A stretch of 64,000 bases of DNA. Source: Gammaproteobacteria bacterium (lineage in GTDB: Bacteria; Pseudomonadota; Gammaproteobacteria; Ga0077554; Ga007554). The DNA lies in the NCBI GenBank assembly GCA_016191235.1, contig JACPOZ010000048.1, forward strand, positions 1-64,000, given 5' to 3'. The position numbers and the translations under genes are program-made. Below are positions 1 to 9,535 of this stretch, one piece after another (position 1 is the stretch's first letter; each line of letters starts with the position of its first letter). Below the pieces are notes generated by a model that worked only from the letters and a program-made list of their open reading frames with translations, was not told the origin of the DNA and searched no databases.

Positions 1-343
1 CCCTCCTGTCTCTCGCTGATGGTTGTTTCGCAACTCCATCTTCTCAGAGATTGGGCGGGATGCCCTGCTTTTATGACTATTATCGCGCTTACGCCCGCAA
101 AATCTGGCTCAATTTACCCACAGATTTTGCTGAGGAGCCAACATTGGGAGCAAGGTTTTTCTAGCCGTCTTTCTCTCGGACAAGTCGCGCCCTTTTATTT
201 CCCTTCTCTTTTGGCTGATACCCCATAAATTTTTCAGCCGCTTCACGTAATCAGATTGTCATATTGCCAGACTATTATTGCCTTCAGGTTACATAACATT
301 CAAATGGCGTCACCACATTTTTAATAGTGGTCGCTGAATTTTA
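1..343. other. Left-edge region without a confident gene
   Basis: No gene here can be assigned with confidence. A plus-strand frame is open from base 3 to a TAG at 162-164; its last residues (DYYRAYARKIWLNLPTDF and onward) look protein-like, so the 3' end of a gene entering from the left is possible. The track ORF at 19-228 is in another frame and has no good ribosome site. Bases 165-343 are AT-rich leader DNA before the DsbA-like gene. I see no clear terminator or RNA gene. Confidence 0.3.
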
Positions 344-1129
344 ATGGAGATTTTCTTGATAAAATTATTATGTATCATGGCATGTGTGATTCTTTCTGCG
401 TGCTCCGTAAATCCGTCGACACGTGCCGACAATGAAGAAATTCTCAATAAACTTGGGGAGATGAGCAAGCAGATCAACACCCTGAGCGACGATGTGGACG
501 TGATCAAGCAAGGGTTGTCCACTGTGCTACGCGGCGCACCTGAGGCGCATAAACCTCCCGTTATTACAGAGATTGAACTCGATGACGCCTCCCCTGTGCG
601 GGGTGATGGAAATGCCATGGTGGCAATTGTTGAGTTTTCGGATTATCAATGCCCGTTTTGTGGCCGGTTCCATGCCCAGGTTCTGCCCAGCGTGAAGAAA
701 TCATATATAGATACCGGAAAGATTCGGCATATTTTTCGTGATTTTCCGTTGGATTTTCACCCTCAAGCAAAGAGTGCGGCCATTGCTGCAAATTGTGCGG
801 GTGAGCAGAAGGCCTACTGGCAGATGCACGATAGTTTGTTTTCAAATCAGAACCGCCTTGGCACCGCTTTATATGAAGAGCTTGCTAAAAAGATGAATAT
901 TAATATGGCCTCTTTTCAGGCTTGCCTGAAAGATGCCAAGCAGGCGGAGAAAGTAGAGAAAGACCTATCTTATGGGCAAAGCCTTGGGATAGACGGAACC
1001 CCCAATTTTTTCGTTGGGCGGATTGAAGGCAAGAAGCTTGTGGATGTTAAGCAGATAGTAGGTGCGCAGCCTCCGGCAGTGTTTTACCAAGCGATTGAGG
1101 CTGTTCTGGGAGGCGCGCCCCAAAATTGA
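344..1129 (+). CDS. DsbA-family thiol-disulfide lipoprotein
   Basis: A 261-aa protein with a lipoprotein signal (lipobox LSAC, Cys20), a short predicted coiled coil at about residues 30-60, and a thioredoxin-like DsbA domain with the active-site motif CPFC at about 103-106 and a cis-Pro loop (GTPNFF). It should be a membrane-anchored periplasmic oxidoreductase that forms or isomerises disulfides. It sits 52 bp upstream of the pilus/secretion operon on the same strand, so assembly proteins of that machine are plausible clients; that is inference. The ATG at 344 lacks a good ribosome site. A TTG at 356 preceded by GGAG would give a more typical short lipoprotein leader and may be the true start. 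Confidence 0.85.
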   Translation: MEIFLIKLLCIMACVILSACSVNPSTRADNEEILNKLGEMSKQINTLSDDVDVIKQGLSTVLRGAPEAHKPPVITEIELDDASPVRGDGNAMVAIVEFSDYQCPFCGRFHAQVLPSVKKSYIDTGKIRHIFRDFPLDFHPQAKSAAIAANCAGEQKAYWQMHDSLFSNQNRLGTALYEELAKKMNINMASFQACLKDAKQAEKVEKDLSYGQSLGIDGTPNFFVGRIEGKKLVDVKQIVGAQPPAVFYQAIEAVLGGAPQN

Positions 1130-1181
1130 TGGCTGTTTTATTTGCAAGATGAGCCGGCAGATTAAGTGATATTCGATTTGT

Positions 1182-2378
1182 ATGCCCATTTATCTTTATA
1201 GCGCCTTGACAGAAAACGGTGTTTTAGCCACAGGCGAGGGGGTTGCCACCTCAAACGAGGCTTTACGCCACGAGTTGGTGGCCAAGGGTCTGTTGGTACA
1301 AGACATCCGTCAAAAGAACGCTGGCTTGGGCTTACGCCGGAAGCGCATCAAGGCGGAGGAGTTTCTGCTATTCAATCAGGAGTTCGTGGCACTCATTCGC
1401 GCTGGTTTGACAATACCAGATGCCTTGAAAATAGCGGCAGATCGTCCTGATAGCCCGATGTTGGCCAGTCTCCTGCGGCACGTGGATGAAGAGGTGCATG
1501 GCGGTGCGCTACTTTCCGAAGCCTGTTCCAGGCATCCCGAGGTGTTCGACGGTCTTTACGTCTCTGCGATAAAGGCTGGCGAAAAGACAGGGGTGCTGGC
1601 GGCGGTTCTGGAGAAATACCAGGCCTATCTCAAGCGCCGGGTTGGTCTGCAGAAAACCATTTCACATGCGATGACCTATCCTGTGTTTTTGTTGCTGGTG
1701 TTAGGTACGGTGCTGGGTGTGCTGTTTTTGTTTGTCATGCCGCGTTTTGTGGCGATGTATACCGATTTTGGCGCTGAACTGCCGCTGCCCACACAAATTC
1801 TCGTTACGTTGGTAAATAATTTGCCTTTTTATTTGCCGGTAGTGTTATTGCTGGGCACGCTCGGATGGTTTGCCATCCAGGCTTGGGTAAAGACTGAGGC
1901 CGGGCGTCTGCGGGCAGATCACTTGAAGGGACGGCTGCCGATTCTGGGGAAGATCTATCAGGATATCGCCATCGTGCAACTGGTGAGGACGCTTGCCACC
2001 CTGCTCTCCGGCGGTACACCCTTGGTCGAGGCCATGCGCATCACGCAGGATGCGCTTACCAATCGCGCCAAGGCGCGTGCGTTGGCGCAGGCCGAAACCC
2101 TGGTGATGGGAGGTCAAAGCCTGGCGTCTGCCATGCACAGTACACAACTCATGCCGGGAACGGCAATAAAGATGGTCGAGGTGGGCGAGGCTTCGGGTGG
2201 TCTTGACGCCATGCTGGAGGAAATAGCCCAGTTCTATGAGGAAATATTGACTAATAAACTTACACGCATGACGGCATTGATCGAGCCTTTATTGATGCTG
2301 ATCATGGGTGTCATGATTGGTGGCACGATCATCGTGATGTATTTGCCGATTTTTCAGATCGCGGACATCGTCAAATGA
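1182..2378 (+). CDS. Type II secretion/type IV pilus inner-membrane platform protein (GspF/PilC family)
   Basis: A 398-aa polytopic protein with the two repeated cytoplasmic T2SSF domains of the GspF/PilC family and three hydrophobic segments (about residues 165-195, 210-240 and 370-395), the last followed by a short tail. Length matches the family. It would form the platform coupling the ATPase encoded next to pilus or pseudopilus assembly. The stop overlaps the start of the ATPase gene by 4 nt (ATGA), so the two are translationally coupled. Gene order F before E differs from classical gsp operons (E-F) and from pilB-pilC. PilC versus GspF cannot be decided from the sequence alone. Confidence 0.92.
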   Translation: MPIYLYSALTENGVLATGEGVATSNEALRHELVAKGLLVQDIRQKNAGLGLRRKRIKAEEFLLFNQEFVALIRAGLTIPDALKIAADRPDSPMLASLLRHVDEEVHGGALLSEACSRHPEVFDGLYVSAIKAGEKTGVLAAVLEKYQAYLKRRVGLQKTISHAMTYPVFLLLVLGTVLGVLFLFVMPRFVAMYTDFGAELPLPTQILVTLVNNLPFYLPVVLLLGTLGWFAIQAWVKTEAGRLRADHLKGRLPILGKIYQDIAIVQLVRTLATLLSGGTPLVEAMRITQDALTNRAKARALAQAETLVMGGQSLASAMHSTQLMPGTAIKMVEVGEASGGLDAMLEEIAQFYEEILTNKLTRMTALIEPLLMLIMGVMIGGTIIVMYLPIFQIADIVK

Positions 2379-4093
2379 GCCATCCCTTCAGCTACCGGAA
2401 GTTAGGGGAAATCCTGCTGGACAAGCAGTATGTCAGCCAGCATCAGATAGATGCCGCCCTGACTGGCAAAAATGGCCGGCTCGGCGAGGCGTTGCTTGAT
2501 GAAAGCCGCATTACGCCGGCACAATTGTCCGAGGCTCTGGCCGAACAGTGCGGCTTGCCCTATGTTGATCTGGAGGGATTTGTTATCTCGCCAGATCTGT
2601 ATAATTTGATATCCGCAACGCACGCCTATCAGCATGGGGTTGTTCCCTACCAGAGAGACGGCGAGGTGTTGATCGTTGTTGTTTCTCCCCCCTGCGATAT
2701 TACTTTGGCAGACCACCTGGAGCGTTTGAGCGGCATGCAGGTGCGCTTATTCGCTAGCAGTCCGCAGGCGATTGCAGCGGTGTTGAAGCGCAGCGAAGGC
2801 AATTCCGAGGTACTCAAAGGCGTTTCCGAGGACTTCAAGCTTGCCATCGTCAAGGAGAATGACGATGGCAAGGAGCAATACGTATCACTTGACGCGGCCA
2901 ATGATGATGCCGCAAGCCCGGTTATAAAGCTCATTAACAGCATGCTGTCGGCGGCCATTCAAAAGCGCGTCAGTGACGTGCATATAGAGACCTACGAAAA
3001 GGGCATCTCGGTCAATTACCGTATCGACGGTGTTTTATACCCCGCGACCGATACGCTCGACCGGCGCCATCAGAGCGCGTTGGTGTCGCGCCTCAAAGTG
3101 ATGGCGGAGTTGGATATCGCCGAAAAAAGGGTGCCTCAGGATGGACGCTTCAAGTTGCGTTTTGGTTCGCGTGACATAGATTTTAGGGTATCCATTCTGC
3201 CCAGCGTGTTCGGCGAGGATGTGGTTATCCGAATTCTGGACAAATCATCCATCACCGATGGGATGAAGAATCTACGTCTGGAAAGCCTGGGAATGGTGCC
3301 TGAGATCCTGAAAAAATTTCGCAAGAGTATCCATGAACCCTATGGCATGGTGCTGATTACCGGCCCCACGGGCAGCGGGAAAACGACTACGCTGTATGCG
3401 GCGCTCAGCGAATTGAACACCGGTGATGAGAAGATCATTACTATCGAAGATCCGGTCGAGTATCAATTGCACGGCATCGTGCAGATCGCGGTAAACGAGA
3501 AAAAAAATCTTACCTTTGCCAAGGGGCTGCGTTCCATTCTGCGGCATGATCCTGACAAAATCATGGTAGGTGAAATACGTGATGGAGAAACAGCGCAGAT
3601 TGCCGTGCAATCGGCGCTGACGGGTCATCTGGTATTCACAACGGTACACGCTAATAGTGCCTTCGATGTGCTCGGGCGCTTCAACCACATGGGGGTGGAT
3701 ACGTATAACTTCGTGTCGGCGCTCAATTGTGTCATGGCGCAGCGCCTGGTTCGAATCATTTGTCCGAAATGCAAGCGTCAAACCACGGTTGATGATGGCC
3801 TTCTGGAACTGTCTGGACTCGATCCTGCGCAATATCAAAATCAGGCATGGTACGAAGGTGCCGGCTGCGATTACTGCCACGGTACAGGTTATCGCGGCCG
3901 CGCCGCTGTTACCGAGTTCCTCGCTTTGTCGCCATCCATCCGCCAGATGATCATAGAGCGACGCCCGATCAATGAGATGCAGGCGGCGGCGGTGCAGAAT
4001 GGCATGGTCACATTACGTCAATCCGCGCTGGCGCTGGTGTTTTCAGGTCAAGCGACGTTGAAAGAGATTAATCGTGTCACTTTCGTTGAATAA
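2375..4093 (+). CDS. Assembly ATPase, GspE/PilB family
   Basis: A 572-aa secretion/pilus extension ATPase. An N-terminal GspE_N/MshEN-like domain (about 1-150) precedes the hexameric AAA-like core with Walker A GPTGSGKT at about 328-335 and Walker B region MVGEIRDGETAQ at about 395-405. The C-terminal zinc-binding tetracysteine (CPKC with CDYC) typical of GspE and PilB is intact. It should power polymerisation of the pilin-like proteins encoded at the end of the operon. It overlaps the F gene by 4 nt upstream and the PilM-like gene by 20 nt downstream. Confidence 0.95.
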   Translation: MSHPFSYRKLGEILLDKQYVSQHQIDAALTGKNGRLGEALLDESRITPAQLSEALAEQCGLPYVDLEGFVISPDLYNLISATHAYQHGVVPYQRDGEVLIVVVSPPCDITLADHLERLSGMQVRLFASSPQAIAAVLKRSEGNSEVLKGVSEDFKLAIVKENDDGKEQYVSLDAANDDAASPVIKLINSMLSAAIQKRVSDVHIETYEKGISVNYRIDGVLYPATDTLDRRHQSALVSRLKVMAELDIAEKRVPQDGRFKLRFGSRDIDFRVSILPSVFGEDVVIRILDKSSITDGMKNLRLESLGMVPEILKKFRKSIHEPYGMVLITGPTGSGKTTTLYAALSELNTGDEKIITIEDPVEYQLHGIVQIAVNEKKNLTFAKGLRSILRHDPDKIMVGEIRDGETAQIAVQSALTGHLVFTTVHANSAFDVLGRFNHMGVDTYNFVSALNCVMAQRLVRIICPKCKRQTTVDDGLLELSGLDPAQYQNQAWYEGAGCDYCHGTGYRGRAAVTEFLALSPSIRQMIIERRPINEMQAAAVQNGMVTLRQSALALVFSGQATLKEINRVTFVE

Positions 4094-5030
4094 TCTGTTT
4101 GACAGGATTACGCCACGCTCTAAAACCGTGTTTGGGATCGGCATCGGCAGGGATCGTCTTTCTGCCGCGCATGTTGTTACTACAAAACAGGCACGCCATA
4201 TCGAACGGATCAAGCAGATAAATCTGCCTTTCACGCTATTCAGCGGCACCCCTACGCCCGAGATAGGCCATGCGCTTTCATCCTTATTGGGCGAGTTATG
4301 TGGTGAAGTCAAGCGGTCGCACATCCCCATCCAGATTGCATTGCCTGACCCGGTGGTGAGCTTGCGTGTCTTCGAGTTGGATGCCATTCCTAAAACCAGA
4401 AAAGAGCAACTGGCGCTTGTCCACTGGCGGTTCAACAAGGAGTTGAATTTGGCGGGGCGCGCCATTGAATGCAGTTGCCAGCCTTTGGGCGTGAATAACG
4501 ACAAACATCTCTTGTTGGCGATGGCTATCGATCAGGCTTGGTTGCTGTGCCTGAAGGAGGCGTGCCGGGACGCTGGTGTGATCAGTACGGTTATAGACAT
4601 GGCGGCGTGTTATCGCTCTAACCGTTTTTACGAACGCTTCTCTTGCGATGGCGCCGATGTGGTTGTTATTTCTTTGGATGACGACGTCTGGACACTATCC
4701 ATTTCGGACGCGCAAGGTCGGTTGCGTTTTGTCCGCTCGCGTTGGCGTGAAGCTATGCCGGAGCGGACGAGGGAATATCATGAAATAGCCGCCGAGTCAG
4801 AAAGGATGGTTCGCATATATACGCATGCCGCCCCGGGGAGAATCATAAAAAATCTACACACGGTAGGTAATGCCCAGGATATCTCTGGAGTCGCGGATTT
4901 GCTGGACCAGCACATGGCAGGGAAATGTATCAGGGTGGCCGGAGGAGTCGAGTTCATGTCTAAGCAAGGCATTTCCGGAAATACTGTAGACAGCATGGTG
5001 TCAACCCTGTCGGCGGCGATGTTGCGATGA
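4074..5030 (+). CDS. PilM-like actin-fold assembly protein
   Basis: A 318-aa cytoplasmic protein placed by context and fold features as PilM or the cytoplasmic half of GspL. The N-terminus contains the GIGIGRDRL segment seen in PilM/actin-like ATPases, and it is followed by a PilN-like protein, as in pilMNOP. It is somewhat shorter than typical PilM. The start is GTG at 4074, inside the 3' end of the ATPase gene (20-nt overlap). It would dock the ATPase/platform to the inner-membrane PilN-PilO complex. Sequence similarity to canonical PilM is modest to my eye, so the call leans on synteny. Confidence 0.7.
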   Translation: MSLSLNNLFDRITPRSKTVFGIGIGRDRLSAAHVVTTKQARHIERIKQINLPFTLFSGTPTPEIGHALSSLLGELCGEVKRSHIPIQIALPDPVVSLRVFELDAIPKTRKEQLALVHWRFNKELNLAGRAIECSCQPLGVNNDKHLLLAMAIDQAWLLCLKEACRDAGVISTVIDMAACYRSNRFYERFSCDGADVVVISLDDDVWTLSISDAQGRLRFVRSRWREAMPERTREYHEIAAESERMVRIYTHAAPGRIIKNLHTVGNAQDISGVADLLDQHMAGKCIRVAGGVEFMSKQGISGNTVDSMVSTLSAAMLR

Positions 5031-5569
5031 AAATCAGAACAAATTTTTCGACGTCATCCGCCGGTATGGTGCCGCGGATCATGATGATTTTATGGGTGGC
5101 CGCGCTTCTAGCCGCGCTGCTAATCGCTTGGATGGCTATGCAAACATCCCAATTGAAACAGACGAAACTGGATTTGGAGCATCAGTTGTCCAAACTCCAA
5201 AACAGGCACGTCGCTGGGATACCGAAAGTATTTCCCCGCCAGGAAGAGCTTGCCACGTTAAAAGGGCGTATAGCCGCCATTTCATCCATATCAAATAATC
5301 GGGAAGGGTCGCTATCTGCATTCCTGAGAAAAATAGAGTTGTTACTCCCTGACGAAGCCTATCTTGTGACTCTTCATTACAAGGGCGACACCAGGGAGGC
5401 TCAGATCACGGCTGAGGCTGGCAGCGCAAAAATACTTACTGGGTTTTTACGTGATCTTGAAAAAGAGAAGGAATTCCTTGAAGTACTGTTGACAAAACAG
5501 TCGCAGCGCACATTGAACGATAAACAGATTGTTCAGTTCGATCTGCGTATAAAGGAGCGTCTTTCATGA
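5027..5569 (+). CDS. PilN-like inner-membrane alignment protein
   Basis: A 180-aa bitopic protein: short cytoplasmic N-terminus, one transmembrane helix at about residues 13-35, a helical segment with heptad-like character (about 40-65) and a small periplasmic ferredoxin-like domain. This architecture is that of PilN or the C-terminal half of GspL. The start ATGA overlaps the PilM-like stop. With the next two genes it would form the inner-membrane alignment complex bridging the cytoplasmic ring and the secretin. Confidence 0.75.
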   Translation: MKIRTNFSTSSAGMVPRIMMILWVAALLAALLIAWMAMQTSQLKQTKLDLEHQLSKLQNRHVAGIPKVFPRQEELATLKGRIAAISSISNNREGSLSAFLRKIELLLPDEAYLVTLHYKGDTREAQITAEAGSAKILTGFLRDLEKEKEFLEVLLTKQSQRTLNDKQIVQFDLRIKERLS

Positions 5570-6135
5570 TGGCGACGCATCCTTTTTCGGAAAACATATT
5601 GTATTCACTACGCCATCCCCTGATCAAGGCGGGGATGGTGGCTAGTGGCTGCGCCATAACCCTGGCCATTGTGGTTTGTTTTGGATATTGGATGCCCGTA
5701 CGTAGCGACATCAATAGTCTCGCGGAATCGGTTAATTACGAACGTAAGCGGATTATTGATGATACGCGATCCGTACAAATCTATAGCGCATATTTGAGCG
5801 CTACAAAACAACTTACGGCCATTGATAAAAAAATTAACAGCCCCGCCGGGCATGCTGATCTTGTTAATAACATTGATAATCTCGCAATACACAGAAAAGT
5901 AGCTATTATTTCTGAATCCTACGATGAGGGTAAGGAAAGGAATGGTTATACACCGCTTTATATGGAGTTGGCATTACAGGGAGACTATCAGGGGCTGAGG
6001 GAGTTTCTTGTTGATATTCGTAGCCTGCCAACCTGGACTGTTGTTGGAGAGGGTTCGATAAGCCGCTTGGCAGGACAGCGGGATTTGGTTAAGGCGCAAT
6101 TGCGCTTAATAACTTATCACAAGACGGGCAGATGA
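5566..6135 (+). CDS. PilO/GspM-like inner-membrane protein
   Basis: A 189-aa bitopic protein with a transmembrane helix at about residues 20-43, a periplasmic coiled-coil stretch (SVNYERKRIIDD region) and a C-terminal ferredoxin-like fold (MELALQGDYQGLREFL). The sequence LQGDYQGLREFLVDI is typical of PilO. It overlaps its neighbours by 4 nt on both sides. It should heterodimerise with the PilN-like protein. Confidence 0.78.
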   Translation: MMATHPFSENILYSLRHPLIKAGMVASGCAITLAIVVCFGYWMPVRSDINSLAESVNYERKRIIDDTRSVQIYSAYLSATKQLTAIDKKINSPAGHADLVNNIDNLAIHRKVAIISESYDEGKERNGYTPLYMELALQGDYQGLREFLVDIRSLPTWTVVGEGSISRLAGQRDLVKAQLRLITYHKTGR

Positions 6136-6764
6136 AACGTTACAAGGAAATTGCCATCAGGCATCGCAATGCAATATTGCTAGTGCTGGCATTTATCTTA
6201 ATGGTCGTAAACGTATTGAATTGGGGGGGCTGGAGTCAGGCCAATTCACAGGAAGGGCCTGAAAGGGGAACGATGGCAGGGGAATTTCAGGTTTCTGATT
6301 TTCAGATAAAAGATCTGAATTTTCCTGCGGAACAAGATGGGGAAATTGGCCGTGACTTGTTCTATCCAGTTTTTGAGGAAGAGTCAGAACCTGTTAATGA
6401 GATGGCGTCCATTGCGGTGGATAATGAAAATATTAAACAAATAACTAATGCCGATATACCCCCCCCGATTTCGCAAAAAACTCCTGAACAACTTGAAGAG
6501 GAGATCGTGCGGTCTGACTTGGCTAATTTTAAATATGTTGGTTCTATTTGGCGCGGAGGACAAGGCCAGGCGCTTTTATTGAACACGGACAAGCGTTATT
6601 TTGTCTTTTCTGGAGACAAGGCCGGTAGCCGCTTTGTCGTTGAAAGGATAACGACCGACGCGGTCTCTCTAAGAGACCCTGCCACAAATGTGACGGCTCA
6701 AATACTAATATCCGGAGGGGCCTCGATAAACGCGGCTCAAGAAATAAGTGATGTTGAAAGATAG
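6132..6764 (+). CDS. PilP/GspC-like periplasmic linker protein
   Basis: A 210-aa protein with one N-terminal transmembrane helix (about residues 14-32), a low-complexity acidic linker, and a C-terminal beta domain (about 130-200; GGQGQALLLNTDKRYFVFSG, then VSLRDPAT) resembling the HR domain of GspC/PilP that contacts the secretin N0 domain. Unlike classical PilP it shows no lipobox, so it is anchored like GspC. It lies directly before the secretin gene (6-nt gap). The assignment rests on architecture and position. Confidence 0.62.
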   Translation: MKRYKEIAIRHRNAILLVLAFILMVVNVLNWGGWSQANSQEGPERGTMAGEFQVSDFQIKDLNFPAEQDGEIGRDLFYPVFEEESEPVNEMASIAVDNENIKQITNADIPPPISQKTPEQLEEEIVRSDLANFKYVGSIWRGGQGQALLLNTDKRYFVFSGDKAGSRFVVERITTDAVSLRDPATNVTAQILISGGASINAAQEISDVER

Positions 6765-6770
6765 CGTCGG

Positions 6771-9053
6771 ATGAAACCGATGAAAAGAAGAATATGGTGT
6801 TTCATGGTTGTCGCGTTGTGCCTCTTGGTCGCGGCTTGTGCCGGTCCAATTCGCAAAGCGGAGATTTATGAAGATAAACAGGAATGGATAAGCGCTGTCA
6901 TTGAATACCGAAAGGCCTATAACGATGACCCAAGGAATGTGGAGTATAAGGCACGCCTAAAGCATGCTGAATTCAAGGCGGCTGATTATTATTACCGTCA
7001 AGGGATGCTGCTTTTAGAGCGGGAAAAGATCGATGAATCCATTGTTCAGTTTCAGCAGGGTTTGACGGCAATGCCGGGTGATGAGCGGTTAATGCAGGCA
7101 ATGAACAAGGCGCTTGCAAAAAGAGAGGCCAATAACCTTTATCAAGAGGGAGTTCTGATAAACGGCGCGGGTAATGTCGGCGAGGCGAAGCGTATATTTC
7201 AGAGGGCCATAAATGTCTATCCTGATCACAAAGCGGCATTAGAGGCCCTTGCCAATATTGAAAATAAAACCCCTGAGGAGCGTGATGGTGAGAAGTTTTC
7301 GTTGACTTCAACATCTCCCATATCGCTGAATTTCCGTCAAACCGATATGCGCTCTGTTTTTGAGTTCGTTGCCAAGTCTTTTGGCATAAATATTATATTT
7401 GATGAGGGTATCAAGACCATATCCCCTGTCACAGTATTTGCCAAAGATGTTTCTTTCGAGCAAGCTTTGGCCCTTATTAATGTGGCTACCAAGACTTTCT
7501 ATAAAAAAATCAGCAAAAATACCATCATTGTTGTGCCGGATTCGAAGGACAAGCGTGGTCAATATGAGGATCATGTGATGCGCACTTTTTATTTGAGCAC
7601 TATCCGGGCCAAGGAGGTGGCGGATATCCTGAGGGGTGTGATGACAATCAGGAAAATCATCGTCAACGAACAGTTAAATACACTGGTTGTCCGTGATACC
7701 GATGAGGTTATCAGGCAGGTGGCAAAGATTATTGATATCAACGACAGAAAGCCCGCTGAAATAGTTTTGGAAGTTGAAATTCTGGAGATGAATCGCACCA
7801 AGGCCGAGCGTCTTGGCCTTGATCTTGGGTCATATCAAATCAGCGCTACGGTTCCGTCAGCCATCGCTCTGAGTGGATCCATTAGCGGCGCGATTGAGAA
7901 AGCCTCCTTACTTACACTTCCTTCAGCGACCTTCCGTTTTTTTAAGCAGGATGTAGATGCCAGGACGCTTGCCAATCCCAAAGTAAGGGTTGTGAACGGA
8001 AAATCCGCAAAAATCCATATCGGTGACCGTGTTCCATTGCGTGTTTCCACTATCATCAATACGACGGGGCAGGTGAACACAACCTATGACTACAAAGACA
8101 TCGGCATAAAGCTTAACGTTGAGCCAACCATAAATCTGGATAACTCATCACTAGTAAAGCTTAGTTTGGAAGTGAGCTCCCTGGGGGCGAATCTGGGAAC
8201 GGCGACAGAGCCGGCATACCGTATTGGCACCCGGAATGCTGAGACACTTATGCTGTTGCGTGATGGTGAAACGGCGATTCTAGGTGGTCTTATTCGTGAT
8301 GAGGATCGCAAAACGGTAGTAAGGATTCCATTGCTGGGAGACATTCCTGCCGCAGGTTCTCTATTTAGTTCCTACGATATGTCAAAAGAGCGCACCGACG
8401 TATTGCTGACGATCACTCCTCGTGTTGTGCGAGGCTGGGATCTGCCCGCCAAGGAAGCTCGCCAATTTTATTCTGGAACGGAAGATAAATATCTTGATCA
8501 AGCCCCCTTTCAGAGCCTGGCTTCTCCATCATCGGCTGCGGCAAAGGAGAATGCCGGGATTCAGGAATCCCCGCAGGTGCCGGTTAATGAAAATCCGGCT
8601 GTACCCCCATCGTCGGGTCAGTCGATTGCGCCAGGTATTGGGGGGAATGTTATCCAGTCTCCCGCTCTCGTCTTTTCTAAGCCAGCTTATATGGCGATCA
8701 ATCAAGACGAGGTGGATGTTCAGCTTCTTTTTGACAACCCCTCAAAAAACAGGGAGATCGCGACGGAAATACAATTCAATCCAAAGGTTCTGCAATTTGT
8801 CGGGAGTGATGCGGGTGAATTCAATTTTGGGTTTTTCCAAGCCGACAAAAATGAGGCGGGAGATGTTGTACGTCTAAGCGCCGGGTTTGCAAATGATGCT
8901 CTCTCAAAAGAGAAAGGTATCCTGGCAACCCTCCGGTTCCGTGCGTTAAAGCCAGGTGTTTCCGCCCTGACGTATGGTGTCTCATCGGTCAAAAATGCAG
9001 CGGGTGACATCATTAGTCCGCAGTCAAATATCTCTCGTGTCATTGTACGGTAG
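6771..9053 (+). CDS. Secretin lipoprotein with TPR repeats and C-terminal cohesin-like domain
   Basis: A 760-aa outer-membrane secretin. The N-terminus has a lipoprotein signal (LLVAAC, Cys23). Residues 30-170 hold TPR-like helical repeats, 180-330 hold STN/N-domains, and about 330-600 form the secretin pore domain, with IPLLGDIP and the TITPRVV end. After a Pro/Ser linker there is a cohesin-like beta domain (about 630-755; VQLLFDNPSKN to ATLRFRALKPG). TPR plus secretin plus cohesin resembles MshL/PilQ-like secretins of environmental Proteobacteria rather than classical GspD. It is the outer-membrane exit of the machine in this operon. The cohesin-like domain could bind a partner at the pore; that is inference. 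Confidence 0.88.
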   Translation: MKPMKRRIWCFMVVALCLLVAACAGPIRKAEIYEDKQEWISAVIEYRKAYNDDPRNVEYKARLKHAEFKAADYYYRQGMLLLEREKIDESIVQFQQGLTAMPGDERLMQAMNKALAKREANNLYQEGVLINGAGNVGEAKRIFQRAINVYPDHKAALEALANIENKTPEERDGEKFSLTSTSPISLNFRQTDMRSVFEFVAKSFGINIIFDEGIKTISPVTVFAKDVSFEQALALINVATKTFYKKISKNTIIVVPDSKDKRGQYEDHVMRTFYLSTIRAKEVADILRGVMTIRKIIVNEQLNTLVVRDTDEVIRQVAKIIDINDRKPAEIVLEVEILEMNRTKAERLGLDLGSYQISATVPSAIALSGSISGAIEKASLLTLPSATFRFFKQDVDARTLANPKVRVVNGKSAKIHIGDRVPLRVSTIINTTGQVNTTYDYKDIGIKLNVEPTINLDNSSLVKLSLEVSSLGANLGTATEPAYRIGTRNAETLMLLRDGETAILGGLIRDEDRKTVVRIPLLGDIPAAGSLFSSYDMSKERTDVLLTITPRVVRGWDLPAKEARQFYSGTEDKYLDQAPFQSLASPSSAAAKENAGIQESPQVPVNENPAVPPSSGQSIAPGIGGNVIQSPALVFSKPAYMAINQDEVDVQLLFDNPSKNREIATEIQFNPKVLQFVGSDAGEFNFGFFQADKNEAGDVVRLSAGFANDALSKEKGILATLRFRALKPGVSALTYGVSSVKNAAGDIISPQSNISRVIVR

Positions 9054-9534
9054 GAAATACAAAGTCCGGGGAGTCACCTTCGTCGAGTTGCTGGTGACGT
9101 TGGTGATTCTTTCGATTCTCGCTGCGGTTGCATTGCCTTATGCGGAAATTACGGTGCGCCGCAACAAGGAGATAGAGTTGCGCCAGGCGCTGCGTGACAT
9201 GCGTGGTGCCATCGATCGTTTTCATCTTGATTGGGAAACTGCAAAAATATCGAAGCTGAATAATGCCGTTAGCGAAGATGGTTACCCAAAAACCTTGCAA
9301 GTATTGGTTGAAGGCGTGGGTGCTGATCAGGCCAAAGGGGGGAAGATTAAATACTTGCGCCGTATTCCTGCCGACCCGTTCTCCGACCCAGGTAAGCCAT
9401 CACTGGAGCATTGGGTGCTGCGCGGCTATCAGGATGCGCCCGATGCCACCTCGTGGGGAGGAACAGATGTTTACGATGTACGGTCAGCAAGCCGTCGCAA
9501 GGCGATTGATGGCAGCTTCTACAAGGATTGGTGA
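9037..9534 (+). CDS. Pilin-like protein 1 (class III leader, E5)
   Basis: About 165 aa with a prepilin-type N-terminus: basic leader, cleavage after Gly in RG|VTFVELL with Glu at +5, then a hydrophobic helix (VTLVILSILAAVALP). The soluble part resembles GspG-type pseudopilins. The track ORF begins at 8974, but that would give an overlong leader; GTG 9037 or TTG 9043, inside the 3' end of the secretin gene, gives a normal 10-12 residue leader. The start remains uncertain because none has a strong ribosome site. Function: minor or major subunit of the pseudopilus built by this operon. Confidence 0.8.
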   Translation: MSLYGRKYKVRGVTFVELLVTLVILSILAAVALPYAEITVRRNKEIELRQALRDMRGAIDRFHLDWETAKISKLNNAVSEDGYPKTLQVLVEGVGADQAKGGKIKYLRRIPADPFSDPGKPSLEHWVLRGYQDAPDATSWGGTDVYDVRSASRRKAIDGSFYKDW

Positions 9535-9535
9535 C

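Noticed and set aside
3272-3880. 202-aa minus-strand ORF
   Set aside because: Shadow of the GspE/PilB ATPase gene; no domain and a clear gene on the other strand.
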